Source of the DNA: JAPWJZ01 sp966211335
Lineage (GTDB): Bacteria; Pseudomonadota; Alphaproteobacteria; Micavibrionales; UBA2020
Direction of reading: 5' to 3'
Assembly: GCA_966211335.1 (NCBI GenBank)
Contig: CBIHNF010000005.1
Coordinates: 1-64,000, forward strand
DNA length: 64,000 bases
This document shows positions 8,390 to 16,814 of this stretch, in pieces. Numbering within the stretch: position 1 is the stretch's first letter; each line of letters starts with the position of its first letter. A program made the translations under genes and the position numbers. A model generated the notes under the pieces. The model was not told where the DNA came from. It saw only the letters and a program-made list of their open reading frames with translations, and did not search any database.

Positions 8390-9643
8390 CTATTTTGAAT
8401 TTTTGAGCGGGATGATTTTCGCATCCGGCGTCGGCGCCGTGTAGGGCGGAATCTGCTTCAGATTATAAAGCGCGCCGATCTTGCCGTTCTCGAAATCCGC
8501 CTTGCTGAAGGCGGGGGCCTGTATCTGCCGCTCGATGCTGTTCCAGACCGTCGACTTCATGGTGTTGAAGTCGAGGCGGGGGCGAATGATGAGCTGGTCT
8601 TTGCCGTTCAGGTCCTGCGCCTGTTTCACCCAGTCGGCATCGGAATCCACATCATACTGCCCGGCGGCGAAGGAGCGCTTGGCGGTGTTGTAGACGTGGA
8701 AGGAAACCACTTTGGCCGGCAGGCTGGAGAATTCTTTTTTATTGTCGTTGCTTTCCGGCGGCAGGCTGCCGGGGCGGGCGCGGACGAGCAGGTCGAGGAA
8801 GTCGACAGCCTCCCCACCTTCATCGCGCGGGCGCAGCGGGATTTGCGTATAGCTATAGTCAATCTCGCGGAAGCCCATTTTCTCGTAGTAATCGCGCCGC
8901 CAGAACTGGTCGGTCTTGGCGCCGCAGGTGTCTTCCAGCAATTGCGCGGGCGTCATGCGCAGCGGCGCGTTCTGTTCGCAGAACTGGTAGAGGTTGATGG
9001 ACTTCGGCGTTACATCCGGCCCGAATGTCGAGGCGATAAACTTGCGGCCTTCGTCTTCCGCCACCTTCATGGTGTGGTCGCCAAGACCAAAGGAGCGGTG
9101 CTTGGGATCGACGAAACTATAGGTCAGGTGCTGCGTGCCCTGCACGGTTTCCTGCACTTCCGCATCGCGCGCGGCGCTGAAGGTGGAGATATAACGCGCG
9201 GCGACAATTTCTCCCTTTTCATCCTCCACCACAATCCACTGCTGCTTGAAGGGCGCGCCTTCCGCCTGCGCGGTTTTATCGCCGTTGTCCTGCAGCACGC
9301 GCAGCAGTTTCGCGAAATCTTCACGCTCGTCGGCGATGGGGAACATGCGCTCGTAGAGGCTGTACATGCGCTTCATCAGGTCCTGCGCTTCGGCCGTATC
9401 GGCACTATCGATGACGCGGGTTTTGAGGCGGCTGGTGTAGTCGGCTTTCGCTTTCGTTACCGCAGCGGCATCGTTGATGTCGCCGTCCCAGTTCATCACG
9501 GTCTTGATATGCGCTTTCGATTCCGCCAGCTCGCGCTTCATCTCGAACAGCGCGGCGCGCGCGTTGAGGAGAAGCTGGCGGGCCTCTTCGGCGTCGGCGC
9601 TCAAAGGGCGGGCGGGAAAGTTGAAGTCGTCTTTCTGTGACAT
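8390..9643 (-). CDS. Unknown protein with possible GNAT-like acyltransferase core
   Basis: 417 residues, no signal peptide or membrane segment. The N-terminal about 60 residues are charged and helical. The middle has the shape of a GNAT domain: a strand pair with EIVAARYIST, a segment RSFGLGDHTMKVAEDEGRKF where an acetyl-CoA loop and helix would be, and QFWRRDYYEKMGFREID, which resembles the GNAT C-terminal YEKxGF motif. The canonical R/Q-x-x-G-x-G/A signature is not clear, so activity is uncertain. The C-terminal third is unassigned. A good sigma-70 promoter lies upstream and the gene stands alone. Confidence 0.6.
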   Translation of the reverse strand: MSQKDDFNFPARPLSADAEEARQLLLNARAALFEMKRELAESKAHIKTVMNWDGDINDAAAVTKAKADYTSRLKTRVIDSADTAEAQDLMKRMYSLYERMFPIADEREDFAKLLRVLQDNGDKTAQAEGAPFKQQWIVVEDEKGEIVAARYISTFSAARDAEVQETVQGTQHLTYSFVDPKHRSFGLGDHTMKVAEDEGRKFIASTFGPDVTPKSINLYQFCEQNAPLRMTPAQLLEDTCGAKTDQFWRRDYYEKMGFREIDYSYTQIPLRPRDEGGEAVDFLDLLVRARPGSLPPESNDNKKEFSSLPAKVVSFHVYNTAKRSFAAGQYDVDSDADWVKQAQDLNGKDQLIIRPRLDFNTMKSTVWNSIERQIQAPAFSKADFENGKIGALYNLKQIPPYTAPTPDAKIIPLKNSK

Positions 9644-9696
9644 GCCTTTTTTCTACGCGGAAAAAGCAATTCTGGCCAGTAACGGTGTGTGACAGA

Positions 9697-9725
9697 ATAT
9701 TATGGTATATTCAATGCCCTGTCAA
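9697..9725 (-). promoter_or_regulatory. Sigma-70 promoter for the GNAT-like gene
   Basis: On the minus strand TTGACA (9720-9725) and TAATAT (9697-9702) are spaced by exactly 17 bp, about 54 bp before the start at 9643. It is one of the best-matching promoters in the window. Confidence 0.6.
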
Positions 9726-9762
9726 ACAAGGTTCCACTTAAATTAGTACTTAACTATCTGAT

Positions 9763-10863
9763 TTAATAACGAATTCCGAGCGTTACAGTGCCAAAAATGG
9801 AAGGGTCGGTCTGGTCGGTAAACTCGCGGGTGCGGTAGACGACGGCATAGCTGAGGCGCACCTTGCTGTAGGTCAGGGCAAGCCCTGCGGTCGCATCCGC
9901 CACGAACGGGATTTTATCAACGCTGTAACTATCCGCAAAAGTATTGCCATCGAGGAAGATATTACGGGCGACCGCGCGGCCTTCAACGCCGCCGAAAAGG
10001 TGCCAGGCGAATTTGCTTTCCGGCACGATAAAGGCACCGGTACCGGGCATGGCGGGGCGCACTCGCACGGGGTCATCCTGCCAGCGGCCTTCCTTCGGGC
10101 TGATGCGGAGGGCGAGGCCCGCATTGGCATAGGTATAAATATTGCCAAGCGTCACGCCGAAGTGCGGCTCCACGCCCGATGACAGGCCCATCGCGTCAAA
10201 CCCGTAACGCTCCGGAAACCGGCGCTCCCAGCTCAGCATCAATCCCGGCTCGTTCTTCAGCTGGTTGCCCCAGCCGCGCGGCTCCGGCGAGCCGGAGATA
10301 TATTCATGCACGAAGCTCTGCACCTGCTTGCCAAGCGCGGCGGGGCCGATAACCCCCAAGGTTGCTTCCAGCTCGTCAATATGGTTGTCGGTGATGGAGA
10401 CAAGCCCCGCCGAGGTATAGAGGAAGGCGGCCCAGGGCCGGTCCTTAGGGTCCTGCGTGACGCGCGTAATATCCTTCGGCGTGTAGAGGTTATGGCCGAG
10501 GGTATAATAAATGCTCGTCGTCTTGTTGATGCTGAAGGTCGGCACCAGTTTGTCGATGGTGTCAAAAAACTTCGGCGGCTTTGCGCCAAGGTCGAAGTAA
10601 CTCAAGCGCGCCCCGTTGGTATAGTTCTGGTCGGTGCCGCCGCCGTAGAGGTCATTCTCGGAATTGAAGGTGATGAAGTGACGCTGCTTCACATCGCCGA
10701 TCTTCTCCGCCACATCCTGCTGCAGCGTCGGCTCCGTCACCGGCACGGGGTTCAGCTTCGCCGGTTCGTCAAGCACCGTCGTCGGCTCGACGCCATAGGT
10801 CGCGGCCTGCGCTGGAGCGGCGGCGAAAAGAAGGGCAATGAAAAAGGCGTTTAAAAACTTCAT
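9763..10863 (-). CDS. LpxR-family lipid A 3'-O-deacylase (DUF2219)
   Basis: Outer-membrane beta-barrel hydrolase that removes the 3'-acyloxyacyl chain of lipid A. The predicted 366-residue protein has a signal peptide (MKFLNAFFIALLFAAAPAQA) and the family hallmarks: a strand ending in FNSENDLYGGGTDQNYTNG, with the Asn-Asp pair used in catalysis, and a HEYISGSPEPRGWGNQLKNEP segment holding the conserved histidine. It ends in an aromatic strand (GTVTLGIRY), as expected for barrel insertion. I chose the ATG at 10861-10863 because it opens the signal peptide; ATG 10872 would add three residues. The chosen ATG lies in the 3' arm of a perfect 10-bp inverted repeat. It lies just downstream of gcvP on the same strand. 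Confidence 0.85.
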   Translation of the reverse strand: MKFLNAFFIALLFAAAPAQAATYGVEPTTVLDEPAKLNPVPVTEPTLQQDVAEKIGDVKQRHFITFNSENDLYGGGTDQNYTNGARLSYFDLGAKPPKFFDTIDKLVPTFSINKTTSIYYTLGHNLYTPKDITRVTQDPKDRPWAAFLYTSAGLVSITDNHIDELEATLGVIGPAALGKQVQSFVHEYISGSPEPRGWGNQLKNEPGLMLSWERRFPERYGFDAMGLSSGVEPHFGVTLGNIYTYANAGLALRISPKEGRWQDDPVRVRPAMPGTGAFIVPESKFAWHLFGGVEGRAVARNIFLDGNTFADSYSVDKIPFVADATAGLALTYSKVRLSYAVVYRTREFTDQTDPSIFGTVTLGIRY

Positions 10864-10892
10864 GGCGGCCATTTTACAATGACCGCCATGAA
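10859..10892 (-). promoter_or_regulatory. Hairpin enclosing the lpxR-like start codon
   Basis: On the transcribed strand TTCATGGCGG and CCGCCATGAA are exact reverse complements separated by 14 nt. The 3' arm contains the start codon of the lipid A deacylase gene, so the folded mRNA would hide it. Confidence 0.45.
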
Positions 10893-10920
10893 AGCTGTTA
10901 GGCAATAATTTGCAACGAGG

Positions 10921-13803
10921 CTACTCCGCCGCCTCCATATAGCTTTCCAGCGGCGGGCAGCTGCAGACGAGGTTGCGGTCGCCGGCGGCGTGGTCGATGC
11001 GGCCGACGGGGGGCCAGAACTTGTCCGCGATCAGGTGCGGCGCCGGATAGGCCGCGTCGTGGCGGCTGTACGGGCGGTTCCAATTGTCCGCGGTGAGGTC
11101 CGCAAGCGTATGCGGCGCCATTTGCAGCGGGTTGTTCGCCTGCGGCCATTCGCCTTTTTCCACTTTCGTGATTTCCTGGCGGATGACGGTCAGCGCCTCG
11201 ATAAAGCGGTCGAGTTCCGCTTTGCTTTCACTTTCCGTCGGCTCGATCATGAGCGTGCCGGGCACGGGGAAGGACATGGTCGGCGCGTGGAAGCCGAAGT
11301 CCATCAGGCGTTTGGCAATATCATCGACGCTGATATGCGCCGTGGTTTTAAAGCCGCGCGTATCCAGAATACATTCATGCGCTACATAGCCGTTCTTGCC
11401 TTTGTAGAGCGTGGTGTAATGCTTTTCGAGGCGTTTGGCGATGTAGTTGGCATTCAGAATGGCAACCTGCGTTGCCTTCTTCAGTCCTTCCGTCCCCATG
11501 AGCGAGATGTAGACCCACGAGATGGGAAGAATGGAAGCCGAACCCCAGGGCGCAGCCGAGACGGGGCCTATGGCGTTTTCACCGCCGACGCCGTTGAGCA
11601 GCGGGTGGCCGGGCAGGAACGGGGCGAGATGCGCGCCGACGCCGATGGGGCCCATGCCGGGGCCGCCGCCGCCGTGCGGAATGCAGAAAGTTTTATGCAG
11701 GTTCATGTGCATGACATCGGCGCCGATCTTGCCGGGGCAGGCAAGACCGACCAGCGCGTTGAAATTTGCGCCGTCCATGTAAACCTGTCCGCCGTTGTCG
11801 TGGATGATCTTGCAGATGCCGCGGATCTCTTCCTCGAACACGCCGTGCGTCGACGGGTAGGTGACCATGAGCGCGCCAAGCTTGTCTTTATGCTGCTCGG
11901 CCTTCGCTTTCAGGTCGCCCAAGTCAACGTTGCCGTTCACGTCGCAGGCGACGATGACAACTTCCATGCCGGCCATGCTGGCCGTCGCGGGGTTGGTGCC
12001 ATGGGCGGAAGCGGGGATGAGGCAGATATTGCGATGCGACTCGCCGCGGCTTTCATGATAGGCGCGGATGACGAGAAGCCCCGCATATTCGCCTTGCGAT
12101 CCCGCGTTCGGCTGCAGCGTGACAGCGGCAAAGCCGGTGAGGGAGCAAAGTTTTTCTTCAAGGTCCTTCAGCATCAGCCGGTAGCCTTCCGCCTGATCGA
12201 GCGGGGCGAAGGGATGCATGTTGCCGAATTCCGGCCAGGTGACGGGGATCATTTCCACGGTGGCGTTCAGCTTCATGGTGCAGGAGCCGAGCGGGATCAT
12301 GGAACGGTTAAGGGCGATGTCTTTGCGCTCCAGCAGGCTCAAATACCGCAGCATCTCCGTTTCCGAGCGATAGAGATGGAAGGTCGGGTGCGTGAGATAT
12401 TCCGACGTGCGGCGAAGCGCGGCCGGGATGCGGTCAGCCGTGCCGGCATCAAGCGCTTCGACGCTGAAGCCGAAGGCGCTTTTGCCGGAGAATATCTGCC
12501 ACAGCGTCACCACTTCCTCGCGCGTCGATTTTTCATCGAGCGAGAGACCGATGGAACCGTTGCCGAGATCACGCAGGTTGAACATGGCGGCTTGCGCGCG
12601 GGTCAGAATCTCCTGCGCCTTGTTGCCGGCATTGACCGTCAGCGTATCGAAAGCGAATTCGTTTTCGACGGTAAGGCCGAGGTTTTTCAGGCCGGCGGCG
12701 AGGATGGCGGTGAGGCGATGCACACGGGTCGCGATGGTTTTGAGACCTTCGGGGCCATGATAGACGGCATAGAAACCGGCGATATTCGCCAGCAGCACCT
12801 GCGCGGTGCAGATGTTGCTGGTCGCTTTCTCACGGCGGATATGCTGTTCGCGCGTTTGCAGGGCGAGGCGATAGGCAGGCTTGCCTTTGGTATCGACCGA
12901 GACGCCGACGATGCGGCCGGGGGTCGAGCGTTTGAAGTCATCCTGCACGGCAAAGAAAGCGGCATGCGGGCCGCCGTAGCCGAGCGGCACGCCAAAGCGT
13001 TGTGCGGAACCGAAAACAATATCCGCGCCCCATTCGCCGGGCGGCTTCAGCAGCGTCAAGGCGAGAAGGTCGGTCGCAACAGCGACGACGGTGTTTTTGG
13101 ATTTGGCTTGGCTGGCGAGGGCTGCATAGTCATGCAGCATGCCGCTGGTGCCGGGGTATTGCAGGATAATGGCGAAGCCGTCTTTTTCGACCAGCTCTTC
13201 CGCCTTGCCGATAATAACCTCGATGCCCAGCGGTTTGGCGCGGGTTTCAATGACGGCGATGGTCTGCGGGTGGCATTCATCGCTCACCAGCACAGTGTGG
13301 CTGGTGGAGGTGCTGACGCGTTTGGCCAGCGTCATGGCTTCCGCAGCTGCCGTGCCTTCATCGAGCATGGAGGCGTTGGCGAGCGGCATGGCGGTCAGAT
13401 CCATCACCATCTGCTGGTAATTGATCAGCGCTTCAAGGCGGCCTTGTGAAATTTCGGGCTGGTAGGGCGTATAGGCGGTGTACCAGCCGGGGTTCTGCAG
13501 CACATTGCGCAGAATGACGTTCGGCGTCAGCGTATCGTAGTAGCCGGTGCCGATAAGGGAGCGGAACAATTTGTTCTGCTTCGCCATGCCATACAGTTTT
13601 TCGAGAGCTTCATGCTCCGTCATGCTGTCGCCGGTGACGGGCGCTGATTTTTCGAGAATCGCTGCGGGCACCGTTTTGGCGATGAGGTCGTCGAGGGAGG
13701 AGGCACCAACCGTGCGCAGCATGGCGGCAATGTCGCCCTCGCCGGGGCCGATGTGGCGGCGGATGAAGTCGTTGCGCTGTTCAAGGTCCTGCAGGGTCGT
13801 CAT
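10921..13803 (-). CDS. gcvP: Glycine dehydrogenase (decarboxylating), P protein
   Basis: PLP-dependent decarboxylase of the glycine cleavage complex, loading the aminomethyl group onto the H protein. About 960 residues, i.e. the fused full-length form rather than the split gcvPA/gcvPB. Key features are an N-terminal RRHIGPGEGDI, GTGYYDTLTPNVILRN, the PLP-lysine region MNLHKTFCIPHGGGGPGMGPIGV and a C-terminal RLMDFGFHAPTMSFPV block. I place the start at ATG 13801-13803 because AAAGGA precedes it and it begins at MTTLQDLEQRNDF; an upstream ATG at 13845 would overlap gcvH. Last gene of the riboswitch-controlled gcvT-gcvH-gcvP operon. Confidence 0.96.
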   Translation of the reverse strand: MTTLQDLEQRNDFIRRHIGPGEGDIAAMLRTVGASSLDDLIAKTVPAAILEKSAPVTGDSMTEHEALEKLYGMAKQNKLFRSLIGTGYYDTLTPNVILRNVLQNPGWYTAYTPYQPEISQGRLEALINYQQMVMDLTAMPLANASMLDEGTAAAEAMTLAKRVSTSTSHTVLVSDECHPQTIAVIETRAKPLGIEVIIGKAEELVEKDGFAIILQYPGTSGMLHDYAALASQAKSKNTVVAVATDLLALTLLKPPGEWGADIVFGSAQRFGVPLGYGGPHAAFFAVQDDFKRSTPGRIVGVSVDTKGKPAYRLALQTREQHIRREKATSNICTAQVLLANIAGFYAVYHGPEGLKTIATRVHRLTAILAAGLKNLGLTVENEFAFDTLTVNAGNKAQEILTRAQAAMFNLRDLGNGSIGLSLDEKSTREEVVTLWQIFSGKSAFGFSVEALDAGTADRIPAALRRTSEYLTHPTFHLYRSETEMLRYLSLLERKDIALNRSMIPLGSCTMKLNATVEMIPVTWPEFGNMHPFAPLDQAEGYRLMLKDLEEKLCSLTGFAAVTLQPNAGSQGEYAGLLVIRAYHESRGESHRNICLIPASAHGTNPATASMAGMEVVIVACDVNGNVDLGDLKAKAEQHKDKLGALMVTYPSTHGVFEEEIRGICKIIHDNGGQVYMDGANFNALVGLACPGKIGADVMHMNLHKTFCIPHGGGGPGMGPIGVGAHLAPFLPGHPLLNGVGGENAIGPVSAAPWGSASILPISWVYISLMGTEGLKKATQVAILNANYIAKRLEKHYTTLYKGKNGYVAHECILDTRGFKTTAHISVDDIAKRLMDFGFHAPTMSFPVPGTLMIEPTESESKAELDRFIEALTVIRQEITKVEKGEWPQANNPLQMAPHTLADLTADNWNRPYSRHDAAYPAPHLIADKFWPPVGRIDHAAGDRNLVCSCPPLESYMEAAE

Positions 13804-13807
13804 GCGC

Positions 13808-14182
13808 TTAAAGTCCTTTAATGTAGTCATTGTAAGCCCCTTCATCTTTCAGGGCTGAAAGTTCGGAATCATTGGCGACTTTGACTTTGTAGAACCAGGC
13901 CGCGCCCATCGGGTCGCTGTTGACCATGGCGGGGTCGGCGGCCAAGGCCGCGTTGACTTCCGTCACTTCGCCCGTCACCGGTGCGTAAACTTCCGATGCG
14001 GATTTCACCGATTCAACAACGCCGGCCTGCGCGCCCTTGGTCAGTTTCGCGCCGACTTTCGGCAGTTCGACGTAGACAACGTCGCCAAGCGCTTTTTGCG
14101 CATAGTCGGAAATGCCGACGGTGCCGATGCCGTTATCGACGGTCACATATTCATGGTCTTCGCTGAAGTAGGTCTTGCTCAT
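13808..14182 (-). CDS. gcvH: Glycine cleavage system H protein
   Basis: Small lipoyl carrier (124 residues) that shuttles the aminomethyl intermediate between P, T and L proteins. The lipoylated lysine is in the conserved VVESVKSASEVYAPVTGEV context, and the N-terminal FSEDHEYV motif and the C-terminal NSDPMGAAWFYKV are intact. Start set at ATG 14180-14182, with GAGGG 8 bp upstream; it begins 11 bp after the gcvT stop, and its stop is 4 bp before gcvP. Confidence 0.97.
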   Translation of the reverse strand: MSKTYFSEDHEYVTVDNGIGTVGISDYAQKALGDVVYVELPKVGAKLTKGAQAGVVESVKSASEVYAPVTGEVTEVNAALAADPAMVNSDPMGAAWFYKVKVANDSELSALKDEGAYNDYIKGL

Positions 14183-14193
14183 GTCTAAATCCC

Positions 14194-15327
14194 TCAATCT
14201 TTTTTGTAGTTGTGCTTGACGAAAGGCAGTGCGGCGACTTCCACGGGGCGGTGTTCACCACGCAGCAGGGCCGTTAATTTGGTGCCGGTCTTGGCGTATT
14301 CGCTATTCACGTAGCCCATGGCGACGGGGCCGCCGAAGGTGGGGCCAAAACCGCCGGAGGTGATGACGCCGACTTTTTTATCGCCGGCATAAATCTCCGT
14401 CTTCTCGCGGATGGGGGCTTTGCCCTCCGGCTTGATGCCGACGCGCAGAATATAGGTGCCGCCTTCCAGCTGCTTCAGAATTTTCGCAGCGCCGGGGAAA
14501 TTCGCTTCCTCCCTCCGGCGTTTCGGGATCGTCCATTTCAGGTTGGCGTCAATCGGTGATGAATTTTCGTCGATGTCATGTCCGTACAGGCAAAGCCCCG
14601 CTTCAAGACGCAGCGAGTCCCGCGCGCCGAGGCCGATGAGTTTGACCTCCGGCTCCTGCAGCAGCTCCGTCGCAAAGGCTTCGACAATGCTGTTCGGCAC
14701 GGAAATTTCATAGCCGTCTTCGCCCGTATAGCCGGAGCGGGAGAGGAAAATTTCGTGGCCCTGATATTCCGTTTTGGCCGCTTCCATGAATTTGAGGTCG
14801 AGGGCTTGGCTGAAGAAAACGCTCGCGACCTGCTCCGCCTTCGGCCCCTGCAGGGCGAGGAGGGCGCGGTCATGCAGTTCCTGCAGGCGCGTCACCGCGC
14901 CGATTTTTTTCTGGATGAAAGCAAAGTCCGCTTCCTTGCAGGCGGCGTTCACGACGAGGAGTAGGGTATGTTCATCCCAGCGCGTGACCATGAGGTCATC
15001 AAGAATGCCGCCATCGTCATTCAGCAGCACCGTGTAGCGCATCTTGCCGGGGGTGAGGCCGCGGATATCACCGGGGACGATTTTTTCAAGCGCGGTCGCC
15101 GGGTCCATCGTCGGGCTGCTAAGTACCGCTTGTCCCATGTGCGAGACATCGAAGAGGCCGGCCAGCTCGCGGGTGTGCAAATGCTCCTTCAGCACGCCCA
15201 TGTCATTATATTGTACGGGCATGTCATAGCCGGCGAAGGGCACCATTTTGCCACCATGCTGGATGTGCAGGTTCCATAACGGTGTTTTCTTGAGCGCGGA
15301 TTGCGATAAAGCGGCGGCTGGTTCCAA
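14194..15327 (-). CDS. gcvT: Glycine cleavage system T protein (aminomethyltransferase)
   Basis: Transfers the one-carbon unit from aminomethyl-H to tetrahydrofolate, releasing ammonia. 377 residues with GKMVPFAGYDMPVQY, LFDVSHMGQ, the folate-site Asp region and the RSGYTGEDGYEI motif. The start is a TTG at 15325-15327 with AAAGGA at good spacing; no ATG fits better. First gene of the operon, directly downstream of the tandem glycine riboswitch. Confidence 0.95.
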   Translation of the reverse strand: MEPAAALSQSALKKTPLWNLHIQHGGKMVPFAGYDMPVQYNDMGVLKEHLHTRELAGLFDVSHMGQAVLSSPTMDPATALEKIVPGDIRGLTPGKMRYTVLLNDDGGILDDLMVTRWDEHTLLLVVNAACKEADFAFIQKKIGAVTRLQELHDRALLALQGPKAEQVASVFFSQALDLKFMEAAKTEYQGHEIFLSRSGYTGEDGYEISVPNSIVEAFATELLQEPEVKLIGLGARDSLRLEAGLCLYGHDIDENSSPIDANLKWTIPKRRREEANFPGAAKILKQLEGGTYILRVGIKPEGKAPIREKTEIYAGDKKVGVITSGGFGPTFGGPVAMGYVNSEYAKTGTKLTALLRGEHRPVEVAALPFVKHNYKKD

Positions 15328-15354
15328 GGCAGGTTCCTTTTTAAAAGTTCAGAA

Positions 15355-15552
15355 CTTGCCCCTCTCTGTCTTCTTTACCTTAGAGATTCCGCACCTTTTC
15401 AGGTACTTGCTCCTTTGGCGTGGCCGGGCCACTTTCCAGAGTTACGTCAGATGCGAAGTATGCACCCTGCCTTGCGGTCCTTTTGCCTGAGAGTTTCCGG
15501 GGTGGTTGCTCCTTCGGCGCCTAAGGGTATCGTCTTGGTCTCTCCCGCAAGG
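15355..15552 (-). promoter_or_regulatory. Tandem glycine riboswitch (two aptamers)
   Basis: In the gcvT leader, transcribed on the minus strand. Aptamer 1 (about 15473-15549) starts with GCGGGAGAGACC and contains GCCGAAGGAGCAACC and CTCTCAGGCAAAAGGACCGC. Aptamer 2 (about 15358-15446) repeats the layout with GCCAAAGGAGCAAG, GGTGCGGAATCTCTAAGGTAAAG and a closing CAGAGAGG. Two aptamers joined by a short linker are the classical glycine-sensing arrangement. In gcv operons ligand binding normally turns expression on. No intrinsic terminator is obvious between aptamer 2 and the gcvT start, so control may be translational, at the AAGGA site. Confidence 0.92.
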
Positions 15553-15568
15553 CTATCGCTTTGTATGA

Positions 15569-15596
15569 TTGACACTAATGTCTCTTCTTCTAAAGT
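15569..15596 (+). promoter_or_regulatory. Sigma-70 promoter for the AI-2E transporter gene
   Basis: TTGACA (15569-15574), 16-bp spacer, TAAAGT (15591-15596), 36 bp before the start codon. It overlaps the divergent region from which the gcv leader is transcribed. Confidence 0.5.
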
Positions 15597-15631
15597 CAAC
15601 CAAGCGATGAAACCAACAGGGGCACACCAAG

Positions 15632-16732
15632 ATGACAACTCAACCAAAACGCGCGGCCGTACCGGAAGTAGCCTCCAGCTATGCCCTTGGATTTATTGTT
15701 ATCTTCTTGGCCGTCTATGTGCTGAACCTCGCCGCCAGCATCATGGTGCCGCTCGTCATGGCGGTGTTCATCTGGTACCTCATTAACGCCATTGCCAGAG
15801 GTATCGGCAGCCTTTCCCGCTACGGAATCACCGTGCCGCGATTCCTTTGCTTCGCGCTCGCCATCTCCTTCCTGCTGCTTGGCATCTGGGGGATTTTTGA
15901 ACTCATCCGCGACAACGTCTCCAAAGTCGCGGCGGAAGCGCCGACCTATCAGGAAAATTTTGAAGCCATCAAGCCGAAAATCTTGAGCCTCCTCGGCCTC
16001 GACCATGTGCCGACGCTGCAGGAAGTCGTGCAGCACTTCGACCTTGCCAGCATCATCAAGACTTTCGCCGCGCTCTGCACCGGCATCGCCGGCAAGACGG
16101 TGGAGGTGCTGTTCTTCACGGGCTTCCTGCTGTACGAACAGCGCTACTTCGCCCGCAAGCTGGACGAGATGATCGAGGATCCGAGCCTCGAAACCAAAAT
16201 CCGCCACATCGTCGCCAACATCGACATTAAAATCCAGCGCTACATCGCGGTGAAAACGCTGGTCAGCTTTCTGGCGGGTGTTGCGACCTACTTCATCCTG
16301 CGCATCGTCGGCGTCAACTACCCCGCCTTCTGGGCGCTGATGGCCTTCTTCCTGCACTTCATCCCCTATGTCGGCACCTTCGCCGCCATTGCGCTGCCGT
16401 CGCTTATGGCGCTCGTGCAGTTCGGGGTTGATGCGGATGGCGTCAAGACCTTCTTCACCGTCGGCATCTCCCTCGGCGGCGCGCTGATGCTGATCGGCCA
16501 TATTCTTGATCCGCGCCTGCTCGGCGATACCATGAACCTCTCCCCCATCTGCATCATCCTGTCGCTGGCGATGTGGGGGATGATCTGGGGCGTGCCGGGC
16601 ATGTTCCTCGCCATTCCGCTGCTGGCAATTCTCGTCATCACCATGTCGCAGTTCGAAAGCACAAGGCCGCTCGCCATCCTGTTGTCGAAAAATGGAGTCA
16701 TTGACCGCGCGGCGAAGAAGGATCGGGTTTGA
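15632..16732 (+). CDS. AI-2E family transporter (TqsA/PerM-like)
   Basis: 366-residue inner-membrane protein of the AI-2E/PerM family, whose members have been linked to autoinducer export and Na+/H+ exchange; the substrate here is unknown. About eight membrane segments, with the family-typical long cytosolic loop (about 85-150) and the conserved WALMAFFLHFIPYVGTFAAIALPSLMAL and DPRLLGDTMNLSPICIILSLAMWGMIWGVPGM blocks. It is divergent from the gcv operon. Its last 63 bp occur again 821 bp downstream, beyond an unrelated gene (see repeat). Confidence 0.9.
   Translation: MTTQPKRAAVPEVASSYALGFIVIFLAVYVLNLAASIMVPLVMAVFIWYLINAIARGIGSLSRYGITVPRFLCFALAISFLLLGIWGIFELIRDNVSKVAAEAPTYQENFEAIKPKILSLLGLDHVPTLQEVVQHFDLASIIKTFAALCTGIAGKTVEVLFFTGFLLYEQRYFARKLDEMIEDPSLETKIRHIVANIDIKIQRYIAVKTLVSFLAGVATYFILRIVGVNYPAFWALMAFFLHFIPYVGTFAAIALPSLMALVQFGVDADGVKTFFTVGISLGGALMLIGHILDPRLLGDTMNLSPICIILSLAMWGMIWGVPGMFLAIPLLAILVITMSQFESTRPLAILLSKNGVIDRAAKKDRV
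16670..16732 (+). repeat. Duplicated gene end, copy 1 (in the transporter gene)
   Basis: The last 63 bp of the AI-2E transporter gene. It matches 17554-17616 at 57 of 63 positions by my alignment, including a 31-bp identical core. Differences are mostly synonymous, and this copy uses more AT-ending codons and TGA. Confidence 0.9.
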
Positions 16733-16814
16733 GTTGCTTCATATTTTTAAATGATATCGATCATATTGCCTGCCCATAAAGTTGGATCGAGTAGCCGAAG
16801 TGAATGAAAAGAAA

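Noticed and set aside
9738..9753. TTAA-N8-TTAA near the lpxR-like gene end as a CtrA box
   Set aside because: CtrA sites need a 7-bp spacer, and this place is downstream, not upstream, of genes.
10990..13449. 819-codon open frame on the plus strand opposite gcvP
   Set aside because: It is antisense to a clearly conserved gene and full of low-complexity Arg/Gly/Ala composition; long open antisense frames are common in GC-rich genes.
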